The notes under the pieces were generated by a model. It was not told where the DNA came from and did no database searches. It saw only the letters and a program-made list of their open reading frames with translations. Shown here piece after piece: positions 12,451 through 25,300 of a stretch of 64,000 nucleotides of DNA (the stretch's first letter is position 1; each line of letters starts with the position of its first letter). The translations under genes were made by a program, and so were the position numbers. Source of the DNA: Warburgia ugandensis (lineage: Eukaryota > Streptophyta > Magnoliopsida > Canellales > Canellaceae); the NCBI GenBank assembly GCA_035236585.1, contig CP141128.1, forward strand, positions 38,608,684 through 38,672,683, given 5' to 3'.

Positions 12451-15400
12451 CACACCCCATCCAACATTTTTCTAGTCTTGAGCAAAACATGTGAAAAATG
12501 ATAAAAACAAAAATGTTGCCACTTTCATAGGTACTCATGATTGCATTTAGCATATGTAATAAGCCCTTAAACCCCTAGTAAAGAAGTTAAGCCTCATGAG
12601 GGTTTGCAGTGAATATACCTACAAAATTTCATATGGTGAGGTCTTTTTATTTATCTCAAAGAATTATCATCTATTAGCACTCTACTAGCTTCAACAACTT
12701 ATAAAGATGAATGAAAATTTCTACAAGTTATCCACATACCAAGGCCATTTCATTCCAATTATATCTCTGAGTGTAGTGTGTGTACACTAAAAAATATAGC
12801 TCTACAGAAAGGGGTTAAACAAAACTCACTCACTATGGGACCGACTCCAACATAACTGGTGATTTATATAATTTTATAAGCATAACTAAGACAGAATTAT
12901 GATCCCTTAAAATAGGTGCCCTTCCCAAGACTAGTAAGGGTAGGTCACCTTAGTTACTTCATATTTATATCCTCATTAAGGCTATCTTCCACCTTAGGAT
13001 CAATAGGTCTCCAGATAGGATGAAAGATAGGCTTGGGATAGGTTTTGAAAAACAAGGGTATAAGAATTCAAAGTTTTAAATCTATGTAAAGGTCATCAGC
13101 TATTATTAGACAACTTTACTTTTGGTTGTACTTAAAGTAAATATCTCCTCTATTTTCCTTTCTCTTTTCTCAACTCTTCTTCCCTTTTTTTTTTCTTGAT
13201 ATTTTTCTTTTTACTTTTCCGTGTACTTTTAAGGAGGAATACTTTTCTTTATACTTTCAATATGTTTACTTCTTTGACTTTTGTCCTTTTTTTAACTTTT
13301 TCTACCATCCCTACTCAGTTTTGAAAGATAGGTAATGGATATTTAGCTAGATTTCTTGGGTCAAGGTAAATGGGATGTAGAAAAGAAAAGTCTTACAAAG
13401 AGGCTCAAAGCATCAAACCAATGGTATAGTATCTTGGTTGGCTTTATATCTCTTTGCAGAAATTAGGATGACCTATATCATTTCCTAGGTTTCTCAAAGC
13501 CTATCAGATTCAATAAATTTTCAGGAAACAAAGTTAATACACTTTTTAGTTCTTGGCATTTTCACCAAAACAAAGACACTAGGTTCTCTTAAAGTAGTGC
13601 TTGCTGAAGAAAGTATGGAATTATTTATAGCCATCAACAAAATGATAGTTTCAAATACTCATGAGGTATATAGGTCCCCACTAATTTCCTTAGGGTTTCT
13701 GAGTCATAATATCTATTTGTCTAGACTATGTACTATGTGTAATTGTATTTTGAGATTTAAATTTCATAAAAAACTTCAAAAGATGAATAAATTTTAGAAT
13801 TCACCATATGCATTTTTATTAAGATGTTAAAGTAAGAGAAATACTAAGCTTCTAAAAATCCAATTCTCATCACAATAAAGGAACTTTGACCTTAAAAACC
13901 TTGAAAAAACTAAATTTTTTTTAAAATTTCTCTTTTATAAAAAATATGAAGAAAACTAGACATATCATGCATGTGTACACCCCCCAATATGAACTAAACA
14001 TTGTCACTAATGTTTTGAAATGTAGGATACCTTTATGATGAAAAAGTAATGCATAATAATGAGACTCTCTAAAAATCTTGAGTTGCCTCTTAATGGGTGC
14101 TAAGTTTAACATCTTCAACTAGACATACTATAATTAATCTAACCAACTCTAAACATAATTGATTATCCTATTCCTAACTCTAATAATGGAGGAATTTCTC
14201 ACTCCAGAAAACTTCACAATAGTCAATATATATCATCCACCAAGTAGTTTAGGAGGTGGTAACAATATGATATAGTAGACCACCATGATTTTGAATTTTA
14301 TAGGACCAAGTCAAGATGAAAAGACCCATTTTTGACCAACTTTAAGAAATATACTTAGCATGGAAATTAGTACATTTTTTCCTCCTCTCTTACATTTTTT
14401 TGAAATTGGATTAAGATGACTTTATATTTCCCTAAAATGTTGTTCTTGTTTTTCTAGAGTAGAGTAATGGTGAGGCTTAAATTCTTATTGACTGCTAATA
14501 TGTATCTTAGAGTTAGTTTATGTAGGGTCAAAACATTAATTGACTCTTCTTCTTCCTGTTCTACAAGCATAGGTAAGATTTTGATTGCTCCTACTTCGCT
14601 ATCTGGTGGTTGATCAAATAAAATATATAGGTCCCAATTGGCTATGTCTTTTGCACTGTTCTACAACCACTTGCTCTTAATAATATCCATTGTAGGTGGA
14701 GCTTAATGGCCATGAAGTGGGCTGATATGGAGATTTCAAAAGAGGCATAATGATTATGCTGAGGTTATTGATATGACCTAGTATAATAATTCTTGTACCG
14801 AGGTTGTTAATATGACTCAGTATATGAATTATCATACATGGGTTGTTGATATACCTTAGTATTTTGCTTAGAAGCAAAGAACCTATACATGTGATTATTA
14901 TTTTATTTTTTTGTAGCATCTAATTTATCATAACTATTAGACTTAGAAGGAGTATGCCTTGCCTCAATTTCATAGATATTGTAATAAGGTATTGACTAGG
15001 GAGTAAAATAGTATGAAAGTGGTTTCCTATCCCCTTCTTAGTAGGCCATTGTACTCAAAACAAATCATTGTATATAATGAATGAGTACTTTATTTTCCAT
15101 TTTTTTATGTGAATTTAATGAAAAATGCTAACTAATGATGCATGCTAACTAAATGTGACTACTAACTCTAAATGATGCATAATCAATCCCTAATAGTCCA
15201 CTGACTAGCTGAATCATTGAATTTGATAATGTGTAGGGTGGTAGCTTTTAGACATAGATATGATAGCTCCTCCTTCAAATCATAATTGACTAATGCTTAC
15301 CAGTTAGATCCTATCCATGGTGGTTAATACAATGCTCCTAGAAGGAGGTGTTTAAACATCAACAATTGTCAATGAAAGGTGTAGAGAAAATCATTTGGAT

Positions 15401-15595
15401 TTTGGATACCCATTATGTCCATGATGGTCTGAAGCCACTAGAGTGACAATAGATCTCTTTCCAAAAGGGCTCTACAAGCTCAAAATCCTATGTCTCTTGT
15501 TATTTGATTTTAAAATAAGCTTTCAAGGGTTGGGATTGCAATCATACAAGGAAATTGATTGATCACCTATGTGGGCCAAGGATCTGGTGCTGAAA
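12451..15595 (-). mobile_element. Element X interior, 3' part
   Basis: This stretch is collinear with the interior of element Y at 26507-30330. Shared blocks include the CATAGGTACTCA stretch near 12527, the long T- and C-rich tract near 13140-13310, and the final CCAAGGATCTGGTG before the insertion at 15596. A minus-strand reading starting near 15049 (ATGGCCTAC) corresponds to the gag-like start of Y at 29777 but is decayed. No pol domain is recognisable. The small frames at 13597-13797, 13921-14118 and 14677-14919 are not conserved between X and Y as proteins and I leave them out. Confidence 0.7.
15591..15595. repeat. Target-site duplication, left copy (TGAAA)
   Basis: TGAAA directly precedes the TGTAACACCC start of the giant solo LTR and is repeated exactly at 21180-21184 after its end. 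Confidence 0.85.
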
Positions 15596-16176
15596 TGTAA
15601 CACCCTTAATTTTTTATAAAGAAATTAAATAAATATTGAAATTAAGAATTTCAATGAAAATCAGGTTGGAATATTAGGGTTATGAAATATGCACTTCTCA
15701 TAGAAGTAAAATCAAGGTATAAGACCTATATAATTGAAAACATATGCGACAAACGCTTTAAAATAACTGTAAGCACGACAATTTTTGAATACAGATGAAA
15801 AATCTATATTTTTCTCCATTTTAATGAATGAAAGGGAAAAATGGTAATTTTACAAATAATCAAGACTTGAGACCTCAAAATCTGGAATGTGCTCAGAAAT
15901 ACAAAGCCAATGCCACTAAGTACGCTCAATTCCGAGCCCGGGAGAATAAAATGGATTTTTTTCCATAAAAGGGCAATTTGGTCTTTTCACACTCATGTGG
16001 GGCCCACATGGGGCCCACAAAGGGATCCAACGTTTGGAAGAAATATCCATCATTAGTCAAACCACTACTTCCTACTAGTGGAGAAGGAGGTGGTAGTGGG
16101 AATCTAATGACATTTAAAAATTCAAAAGAAATCAATGTGATGATTTCAAGTAATCATGAAAAATTCCAAATACTCC

Positions 16177-16184
16177 TATAAATA
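16177..16184 (+). promoter_or_regulatory. TATA box of the giant solo LTR
   Basis: TATAAATA about 580 bp into the LTR on its sense strand. It is followed within about 40 bp by a C- and T-richer stretch that would suit a transcription start. The assignment is positional. Confidence 0.5.
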
Positions 16185-17299
16185 GCTCAGAAAAATCCCA
16201 AAATTTTTCCTAATGATCCTCACGAGGTCCCATAGCATGCTGCAAAATTTCAATTCCAGAAACATCCATCATCTCCCCAATTTCCTTCTCTTTCTCCTCT
16301 TATGTGTTTTTCACTTAGGGCATGTCCACAGAAGCACAAGTCTCTCCAGACTCACTGGAGACGTATGGCGTGTCCCGGGACACGCAATCCCCGATTGAAC
16401 TAGGTTTTTTCCTGGAAACCCTATTTCAATTAGCCATCCAGTTTTAACCGTTTAAACTTCATATTCACCATTGGATATGTTTTGACAATGGTTGTTTACA
16501 AAAGCCCTTTGAATTGAGGATGATCCATCTCTTAGATTTCTAGAAAAATCAAAACGAAGGTCAACCTAGTTAGGGTTACCATCTTCGGCTGTGTCTTCAC
16601 CAAATTCCGGCCAATATGGCCGGTGAATGGAGATATTATCCACATGGATATCTTCATCATAAGGTGTTCTTCAAAAAACCCATGGTACCTCACATTCTCC
16701 GACAACAAAAATGGAGAATTTTCTATCTGTATGCATGATCCAGCGTTTAGGGTTTTCTTTTTCTCCTTTGGTGGTTTTCTTCTTCTCCGATGAATGTCTC
16801 TCCCCCAGACTGGCTTAGGTAGGCTGGATTCTCTTCCCCCTTTCAATTCCAATAGGTATGGTGGGTTTTCAGGCCATAAAGAGATCTCCCCAGCCATAGA
16901 TCCATCAGAGACGATGGATCCAGCTTGGGTGGTGGAGATCTCATTACAGATGGCTCAGATGAATCTTCTGAGCCATTGGATGACTTCTTGGGGTCCCAAA
17001 ACCCCAGGATATGAAATCTGGGACTTTAATATCAACAGATGGAGGAGATTGGGTGACAGGCGATCCGACGGTCCAGATCGGACCGTCTCGCCTGTAGCCA
17101 GTCACCCCTACCCAGACACTTGGGATAGGCTGTTACAGGTGCGAGACGCTACTTATAACCTAGATTTAATCTGGACCGTCCATTTGGTAAGCTGAAATCT
17201 TATTTTTCTAGTTCAGAGATTCATAGAGCTTTGATTTTAGATTAGAAAGTTTATATAGAGTCCTTATCACTTTATCTAGATATTGAATATATTATATCC

Positions 17300-17945
17300 A
17301 TGTTTCAAATTGTGATTTTATATGTTATTTGGTAAAATTAGTATCCATGATCATAGATCATGTACCAGATGACTTTAAAAGACAAATCTGAACCGATGGA
17401 TGTCTTCATAGACCCACTAAAACCTTAATATCATGTTCATAGTAAGATTATTATTCACATAGATGAAGGAATTGATCAAAAATAGTAAAGATGGAATTCA
17501 GCCCTTAAAACGGGCTGAAACCTTAAAATATTAATTCTGATTATAATTGACCTTTAAAATTAGATCAGAAATATTCCTTAGATTCATATTTATTTTAATA
17601 ATACACTAAACATGTTAGATCATGTTTTTAATTAGTATTTACATGATCTATTTTATGATATCCTTGTCATTGATCTTGGATCATGGCCCACATGACCCCA
17701 AATATCAAATATGAACCGGTGGATGTGTTCAGACGGTCTCACAACCTTAAGATACATGTTCAAAGTATAAATTAATTAACCCTAGATTAGTCAAATTGAT
17801 CAGAAACAGTAAGGTAAAATTCAGCCCTTTAAAAGGGATAAAATCTTAAAATTTGAATTCCGATCTCAATTTATATCCAAATTGAGATCGAAAAGTTTTG
17901 ATGGATTCCTTGTGATAATCATAAAGGACTGAACCTATAAAATTT
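17300..17945. repeat. Diverged tandem duplication of about 322 bp in the giant LTR
   Basis: The series TGAACCGATGGATGT, then ACCTTAA, then AATTCAGCCCTT-AAA, then a TTAAAAT run recurs with a constant offset of about 322 bp (AACCGATGGA at 17391 and AACCGGTGGA at 17713; AGCCCTT at about 17500 and 17823). A still weaker third copy may follow at about 17990-18080. Confidence 0.7.
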
Positions 17946-19589
17946 TAATTTTAATTAATTAAAATTTCTGTAATTAAGTGGATAGTAACTAACATCCTTG
18001 ATGTACAATCTAGGATGATCAGACCACTAATACCTTAGTGTATGATTATTTTATAACATAATAAATAATATTAGTGGATTAAATGTATTTATTAGCCAGA
18101 TCTTAAGAGATCTAGCCTTAAGAGTTACTAAATCCCTAAAAATGAATAGTATCTCCTAGATCAAGATGATGCAGGATAATTGGCCAATATGGATGTATTT
18201 TGATGATGATATTGAGATAAGATCATAGGTATTTAATGAATGGATTATGTGGATTTGGGCTAGATCAAGATCTATGCCCTTAAATGGTATAAAGTAACCT
18301 AAGATCTCCTTGATCGAGTAGATCAAGGAAGATCAAATCAATGGATAAGATAAATCAATGATTTAATAATTAAATTACATCAATATAAAATGTTGGATCT
18401 AAAATAAAATGAAGGATCAAGATCTAAATCCTAAAGAGATGAAAAATAAATATGGATCAATTAAGACCCTTGGATCATGATAGCATGTTAGATTGCTATT
18501 TCAATTATTGAACATTATTGTATTTCATTTCTTAGTTAATTATATAATTGTTTATTTAAGTGTTTAGTTAATTGTTTATTTATGCTTTAAACTTATGCTT
18601 CAATGCTTAAGTAATTGTAATTTCATTGAAATGGTAATTAAATGAAATTAGAAGGAAGGGACATTCACATGGAATGTATGATATGGACTTAATGATAGTA
18701 AGGACCATAGTTAGTAGGATAATATAAGGAATATAAATTCCTTGGTCCAACTTAGGAGAATAATAACTCTTCATGAAAGAAATTTTAGTTCATGGATTTA
18801 ATTAAAATCAATTAGAAAGAATACTTAGGGTTAAATGCTCATAGGAATCTTATGAAAGGTTGAGTTAGGGTCAAGCTAGTGAATGATGAACATAGTGGTT
18901 AAGGGGGTTATCTAATATAGCCACGCTCTCCCCCCCACCTTCCGTTGACGTTTGTAAGGTTTAAACACCTCCTTACATGAGGATTAAAGTAACCACTTTG
19001 TGTTCAACCATTTAACTAGTAAGCCTTAGCCAATTTGACATAAGAGGAGCAATTTAGACCTAGAATGAAATAAGCTACCTCAACCAATAAAACATTAATT
19101 GGTTGAGTAATAATAATGAGAACATAAAATGTAGTAAATCATTTAATCTTAATAGAAATAATAATCAAGATAAGGATGATCAAATAAGATCCATAGGATC
19201 TTGGATGATAAAAAACAAATACTAATGTAGTATTATATTACATGTGTATCTGCATAGTATGTATGCGTATGTAGAAGAACATAGATAGAGAATCCCAAAC
19301 CCTTAATCAAATTTGATTTAAGAAAAATTAGGGTATCATCTATAGGAATACATACTTGAATAGGAAAATAACCTTATACATATGGTTTGAGAGATGGATG
19401 AATCTAGACCATGATGGACATTGTGGAAGAATACATTGGAGATGTATGAATCAAGATACTACTTTGAGGTAAGTGGATATACAATGATATATTAGAGATT
19501 CATGTATAGATATACATGATTATCTATCTAAAAATATAGACCTTCATTGTATCAGTATGCTTAGTACCTTAGTATAGTCATGATCCAAA

Positions 19590-19860
19590 CAAGTGGTCCA
19601 AAACTTATAATCCAAAACACATGATCCAACTAAGTGATCCAAAATACATGATCCAACTAAGTGATCCAAAATACATGATCCAACTAAGTGATCCAATTAA
19701 GGGATCCAAAACAAATGATCCAATTAAGGGATCCAAAACATATGATCCAATTAAGGGATCCATAACATATGATCCAAACAAATCCAAAATCAAATGATCA
19801 AACAAAGTGATCCAAAACATGGGATCTAACCAAATGATCAAACAAAGAGATCTAACCTCA
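19590..19860. repeat. 27-bp tandem array in the giant LTR
   Basis: Repeats of CATGATCCAACTAAGTGATC followed by CAAAATA give a 27-bp unit made of two similar halves around TGATCCAA. Copies at 19617-19700 are almost identical, and the flanks are more diverged. Because 27 is divisible by three, the minus strand stays open through 19605-19841 and gives a peptide with a 9-residue period. I regard that frame as a by-product. Confidence 0.85.
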
Positions 19861-20407
19861 TAATCTAATCCACTTGATCTAATTTAATGATCAAGTATAA
19901 TGAGGTGAAAGTACTGAGATATGAAGATTAAGGAAACCCTAAGAATAGGGTATGTATAATATTCTAGCCTTAGTTAAACAGATAGATCGTCTGATATGTA
20001 CAATACATTTTTCATACAAGTATGGAGACTTGTGGTTTTGTTTTACACAGAGATAGAGACTGGGGATGCTATGCTAGGGAAGTTATGAGGGTTTGGCCAC
20101 CTACTTCCTGAAACTTATATGATGATACCATGCCCAAAAAGAGGCTAAGTGTCAGGTGGGGCAGTAATGGGAAGGCCCCACTATGACAGCCATGGTCCAC
20201 CCCATGAGGACATGGATTGATTATTCCATAGTTGGTGTCGGCGGAGGATTATATAGTTATCCAGGCGTGCTGTACAGATTGAGACTGTGAGCATAGTAGT
20301 CCTCATGTATTTTGCATTATGATGCACATATGATAGGCATAGTGTGATGCCATGGCATGATGATATGCTATTACATTAGTTCCTAGAATGAAAACCCCAT
20401 ATGAGGA

Positions 20408-20537
20408 TTGGCTAGGTATTGCTCTCCTAAGTGAGTGTATAGCCAGGGGAAGGAACAAGTGTTGAATAATCCTTGGCTAGGTATTGCTCTCCTAAGTGGG
20501 AGTATAGCCAGGGAAAGTAACAAGTTTTGAGCAATCT
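20408..20537. repeat. 65-bp direct tandem duplication
   Basis: Two adjacent copies start TTGGCTAGGTATTGCTCTCC at 20408 and 20473. They differ by a few bases, for example GTGAGTG against GTGGGAG. The duplication lies in the 3' half of the giant LTR. Confidence 0.85.
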
Positions 20538-21179
20538 TCACTATATTAACTAATTTGTCATGTACTACATAAATAACGTATGTACCCTATGTAGAGATAT
20601 CTTATGAATGGATAACTATGATGAAATAAGGACTGAGGTATGTACTCTTATGTTAATGAAGTAGTTTGTTTTTGTATTCCCCTACCAAGTATAGCTTGCT
20701 AAGGTATTGTACATGTTTCCATGTTTATAATACCTCAGATATAGAGAAGGAGGATTAGAAGCTCAAGACGATAGAAGACTTAAGAAGATGTGGATGAATA
20801 ATCAAACAAGATACCTCCTCTTGAAGACATGTATTTTATTTGAGGGAATTGTATTGTACTGAGAGATTTTAATGTATGGTGAGGTTTGTAAATTTAGGAT
20901 TATGTAATTTGGACAAGTATTGTATTGATACCGTGCTGTACTGTGAACCACTGGATGGATCCTAGAAGTTTAATAAAATCATATTCCTTCAATGGAATTT
21001 TATTTTGTACACAAATTGTACTAATGTTATGTATGAAGTGGTGACTTGGGTTTTCAAAATAAGTTTAAAAAGAAAAGAATTTTCACTGCTTTGTTTTGAA
21101 TTTTTTTATTTATTAAGGGGATGCCCTTGCCTCTGAAAAGTATATTATAAAATGTGTTTCAAAAACCCGGGTCGTCTCA

Positions 21180-21548
21180 TGAAATCTAGTCCTTGTCTTA
21201 TGAAGTTTCCAGTGGGGCCTTTATGATCAATGTGATCCAATCCATCATAAAGCACTTAATCATGTAATGCAATATAAAGAAAGCAAACTAATGACTACCT
21301 ATATGCTATCTAACCAAGTAAACATTTTTAAATTAGTGTAATTTAATATAAAAATCCTGAGTAAAATGCAAAAAGCATGATGAGTGACCCTTAACTACAT
21401 GAATTACACTACCATTCAAATGCAATTTATATTAGATGAAACTACACTAAAAAAATTTAGAAAGAATGAGAATGATACTTACAATGGGGTTTTTTATGAA
21501 GATCAAGTGTGGGCCACCATATCCCACACTTGCCTTGTTTTAGAACAA
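21180..21548 (-). mobile_element. Element X interior, middle part
   Basis: After the giant LTR the X interior resumes with CTAGTCCTTGTCTTATGA, matching Y at 30336 (CTAGTCCTTATATTATGA). It runs to the GAAGATCAAGTG block (21498) before being cut by element Y at 21549. The other side of that cut is 33620-33944. Confidence 0.75.
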
Positions 21549-22859
21549 TGATGTAGATTTAAAATTACTTGCAAGTGCACAAATCAACGTAGTATTTTCA
21601 TGCAAGCAAGGTTGATCCCCTAAGGAATATCACTAATTTGCAGTGAATTGGATTTCATTTAGATAATTAACTTCAGCCAAAGAGATAAAGATGTGATTAA
21701 GCTATGAAATTGAAACAAACTAAAAAGGAAACATGCATGGATTAGAAACTAGAATTAAAAGAAACTTTCTAAAATCAAAGTTAAAATGGAAACTTACCTA
21801 ACTAAAATGCAAGCAACTAATTATAATGAATCAAATTAGGCAACTTAAGGCAATTACTAAAATAGAATTCCTAATTTAACTCTTTCCTATACTAAAACTT
21901 CCTAAAAATGAATTTTTTTAAAATTAAAAAAAGAAACTTTCTAAACCTAAACTAAGATGCAAAAAATAAATTAACTACTTCAAAAACTAAATGAACCAAC
22001 TAAACTAAGGAAATACCTCAAAGGAAAGGGACATAGCACCATGCACATGATCCATGAATTGTATGCATGGTTCTAGGTTAAAAAGGTGACCAAAATTGAT
22101 GAATCTAAAGTGAACTATCACAAAAAAAATTTAATGGATCAAACAAAAAATAAAAAAATATAATTTTTTTCCTAAGGATTTAAGCAAATAATGTGTTTAC
22201 ATGGTTGAAAACAAAGTACAAATTTAAAGAGAGAAAAATTTCAAATTTCAACTACTAAAGAACATCAAACAAATCAAGGATAAGGAACCAAGAGAAGCCA
22301 CAACTTTTATGCGATAAATTAATCTAGATCTAATGTACTTTGATGAAAGAAACATTTCATAACAATAAATCTCTAAGAACTTTATCAAATCATCCAACTT
22401 ACACTAGAAACTGAACATATAATACATGTTCTATTACTGGAAATTACGTCTAATTCCTAAGCATAAAATCCTATCTAAACAACATCAACAATGCAATATA
22501 ATGCTCATAATTTAAAGTATGATGACATTCAATGAAAACTAGAAAGGAATTCAAGAGAAAAGAAGGCTAAGTGGGTGAACTAAGGCAAGGAAATGGACCT
22601 AAAACTAAGGTGGGAATAAGGTGAAAAATGTGAATTTCAAGAGAGAAATTCAAGGTACTAAGCTATCTCTTCTCTTAGGTGTCACTACTAGAGAAGAGTT
22701 AACTTAAATATTGAATGAAAAAAAATGAAAAACTAGTGGAATTTTGGTAAAGAAGAAAAGGAAAGCTACATGTTAAAAAAGGGTGTAAAAGTAGAAAGCA
22801 AAACAAGTGAAACTAAAGCAATGAAAACTAAACCAAATCATGAAAACTACTAACCAAAT

Positions 22860-25131
22860 TGTTAAGTGTTTAATTTGGGATAAAAGACCCCTAGTTTAGC
22901 ATTTAATTAGACCATCCAACTCATTAATTTGGTAAATTTTGGATAAAATATAAAATTTAGCTCAAATTGACCATCCAACAGTAAATTGTGAAAATTATTG
23001 GTCAGATGATCAATTGAGCTAAGTGAATGCTTAATGTACGATCTAGATGACTCTAATCTAGTCTTTGGCCTTGTAGATCAAGTAGAGGAGGGTTGGATGG
23101 TGTAGATTTAATTTCATTGGTGCAGATCAATTTAAAGATATAAGATAAGGGATGAAGGGTTCTTGAAAGAAGCAGGTTTCTTAATAGAAGAGAGTCCTAA
23201 TTTGGAAGGAGAGGAAGTTTCCTAATAGGAAACTAAATCTTAAAGGAAACAGGTGGAGGAAAATTAGGAAGGGGAAAATTTATAAGAGGGAATCGTGGGG
23301 GGAGTTGGAGATGTTTTTGGAAATTAAGAGTTTTGGAGTTTCTTAGTTCTGCTTTTAGTTTTCTAGTTTTTCATCGTCCCTTCCTGGGTGCTTTATCTTT
23401 TTCACTATCTTTTACCTATTTCATCTCTGTCTCATGTCCTCTAGTTTTCCAAATTTTGTCTTGCATTGTCACTCACAACCCAGCCTTCTTCCCATCCTCT
23501 ATTTTTCCTTTTCCACCCATCACTAGCCCCTAATCTCCATCACCCCTCCACACCCAAACCCGTATCTCTGTTCGCACCAACTCCCTCTAGTGTTTCCTTT
23601 ACTGCTCAGCATCTCCACTCTCCACCGCTCTTCGTTTTCTTTCTCTCTCTAAAGTAGCCTCCATCGTCATCTATCACCCAGGCCCACAGACATAATTTTC
23701 TCATCCAAAATTCCAGGCCATCTTCACTGCCCAGGTCATCTCTCCCATCTCCAACCACCGCATCTAATGGCCCTCCTCTGCTTCACCATTATATGTTCCA
23801 TCGGCCAGCTCGGGCGACCACTCTTGCTTCCCTCTTCGTCTACTCATCATCATCGATTTTCTGTCAGATCGCACCACCAATCCCCACAACTGGCAAGTTT
23901 CCCTTCACTCTAGTCGGCTTCTCCATTACCAGCATCCTTGCTAGTACCAACTTCATTTTCTCGTCTGTCCTAGTTGCTCAATCATCGGTGTCAGTCCTAG
24001 TCATCGTCTGCCCAGATTACCTCCACACTCCAATCCACCGCACCTTCCCCTCTTTTCTCCAAGTTGGCACTAGATGATGCCCAAAAGCCTAGACATTGTC
24101 TCCCTCTCCCTTCTTTTCATCCGATTCCTAGAAAAGGTGTCATTTTTCCCTCATCGGACAAGCATCCACTGGCCCAGGGGATTATAGGACTGCACGACGC
24201 CCATCTCTCTAGTTGCCTGATTCTAACGGCATCTGCTCTAGCCCAGCCAGTCCAGTGGGACACCCCATCCTTAGTAGCCGTTATTTTGCACCACTCCAGA
24301 TTGTCTCCAGTGGCTTCTTCCATCTCCTTCTGCAAACCCATCTTCTCCTGCAAACTCTATTTTATGGGAAGTTTAAGGAAGTTTTGGGAAAATTTCCCTT
24401 TTTGGCCTTAGTAGAATATTTCAAATTACATGTTTTGTCTTGTTACTATTAATATTCATGTTTTATGTTATTCCCATTTTGGTTATTTGCATTCTGTATT
24501 ATTTCATAGTTAATCCAGAAACTATCTTATCTGTTCCTGTTTAACCAAATCAAGGGTTATGGTTTAACCACGAGAAAACTCTTATTTCTTGTCTGTTTTA
24601 ATTCAAAATTTTAATTAATTTTTAGAACTTGTTTTTAGGATAGTTTCCTATTTAATTGTTATTATTGATCTTCAATTTGGGTTCTAAAAGAAAATCTAAG
24701 CCATTAATTCTTAAATTCATTACTTAGACTAGATCTCTGAAAATTTGAAGAATTTGACAAATTCATCCGTTAGATCATTAATCTAGGACACGTTGAATAT
24801 ATTGATGGAGTTTGATCAAAGTTTGGGATATCAAAAGTGAAGAAATTATACAACACTTAAGATAGGGAATTAGATTTTTCTAGTTTAAGTTTTAGTTAAG
24901 GTTTTGTTGTTTCTTTTTCTGTTCTTTCTGGAATTAGACCTCTAAAATTTCATTGTTAAATTGTAGACGAAGTCTGAAATTTTTTTTGTTAATTTTTGTC
25001 AATTAATTTTAATTTTAGATAATTAAATTTTATTAAAAACTCCAAATTCTTAAAGTGTGTCCCTGTGGGATCGACTCGTACTTGCATTAGCTATATCACA
25101 ATAGCTCATGCACTTGCAAAAAACAACAACA
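22860..25131 (+). mobile_element. Solo LTR (about 2.3 kb), TGTTAAGTG type, inside the Y LTR
   Basis: The insertion begins TGTTAAGTGTTTAATTTGGG. It ends with the GTGGGATCGACTCGTACTTG stretch and then CACTTGC and an AACAACAACA tail, the usual form of the 3' end of Athila/Tat-type plant LTRs. The LTR at 31005-33619 lacks this block at the matching place (about 32275-32290), so both limits are known to within a few bases. A TTTATAAGAGGG promoter-like word lies near 23279, followed by a CT-rich, relatively GC-rich leader at 23330-24360. The 5-bp target duplication is not clear (CAAAT at left; CTGAA or TGAAT at right). The short frames at 23333-24452 fall in this leader and are not conserved proteins I know. 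Confidence 0.75.
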
Positions 25132-25291
25132 CTGAATTTGATAGCAAATAACCAAGACAATAACTAGAAATCTAAAGGAAGAAAAGTATTAAAAAATTTC
25201 CAAAGTCCTGTAGCAATAAAGTGCCAAAAGAGAGCTTGATTTCAAGGTGTCTCACCCACCTCTACTTAAAAAATCATATGAATTATGGGGG

Positions 25292-25300
25292 CATATATAG
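25292..25300 (-). promoter_or_regulatory. TATA box of Y left LTR
   Basis: CTATATATG on the minus strand, at the same relative position as the TATA words in the X LTRs. Confidence 0.45.

Larger units (their letters stand above)
15596..21179 (+). mobile_element. Giant solo LTR (about 5.6 kb), Ty3/gypsy with Del/Tekay-like ends
   Basis: The element starts TGTAACACCC and ends CCCGGGTCGTCTCA, the terminal style of plant Del/Tekay-type chromoviruses. It is flanked by an exact 5-bp target duplication, TGAAA (15591-15595 and 21180-21184). The uninterrupted target survives in element Y near 30325-30340 (GGTGACAAAATCTAG), which proves both insertion limits. A TATAAATA box lies at 16177-16184. No second copy of the ends occurs inside, so this is one LTR and not a small two-LTR element. 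It contains a 322-bp tandem duplication, a 27-bp repeat array and a 65-bp duplication. At about 5.6 kb it is unusually long for an LTR; only a few plant families, such as Ogre, are known to approach this size. Confidence 0.85.

Noticed and set aside
23333-24452. Run of plus-strand frames resembling a small secreted or membrane protein
   Set aside because: They overlap in several frames within a CT-rich leader of a solo LTR. Their hydrophobic and proline-serine composition follows from the base bias.
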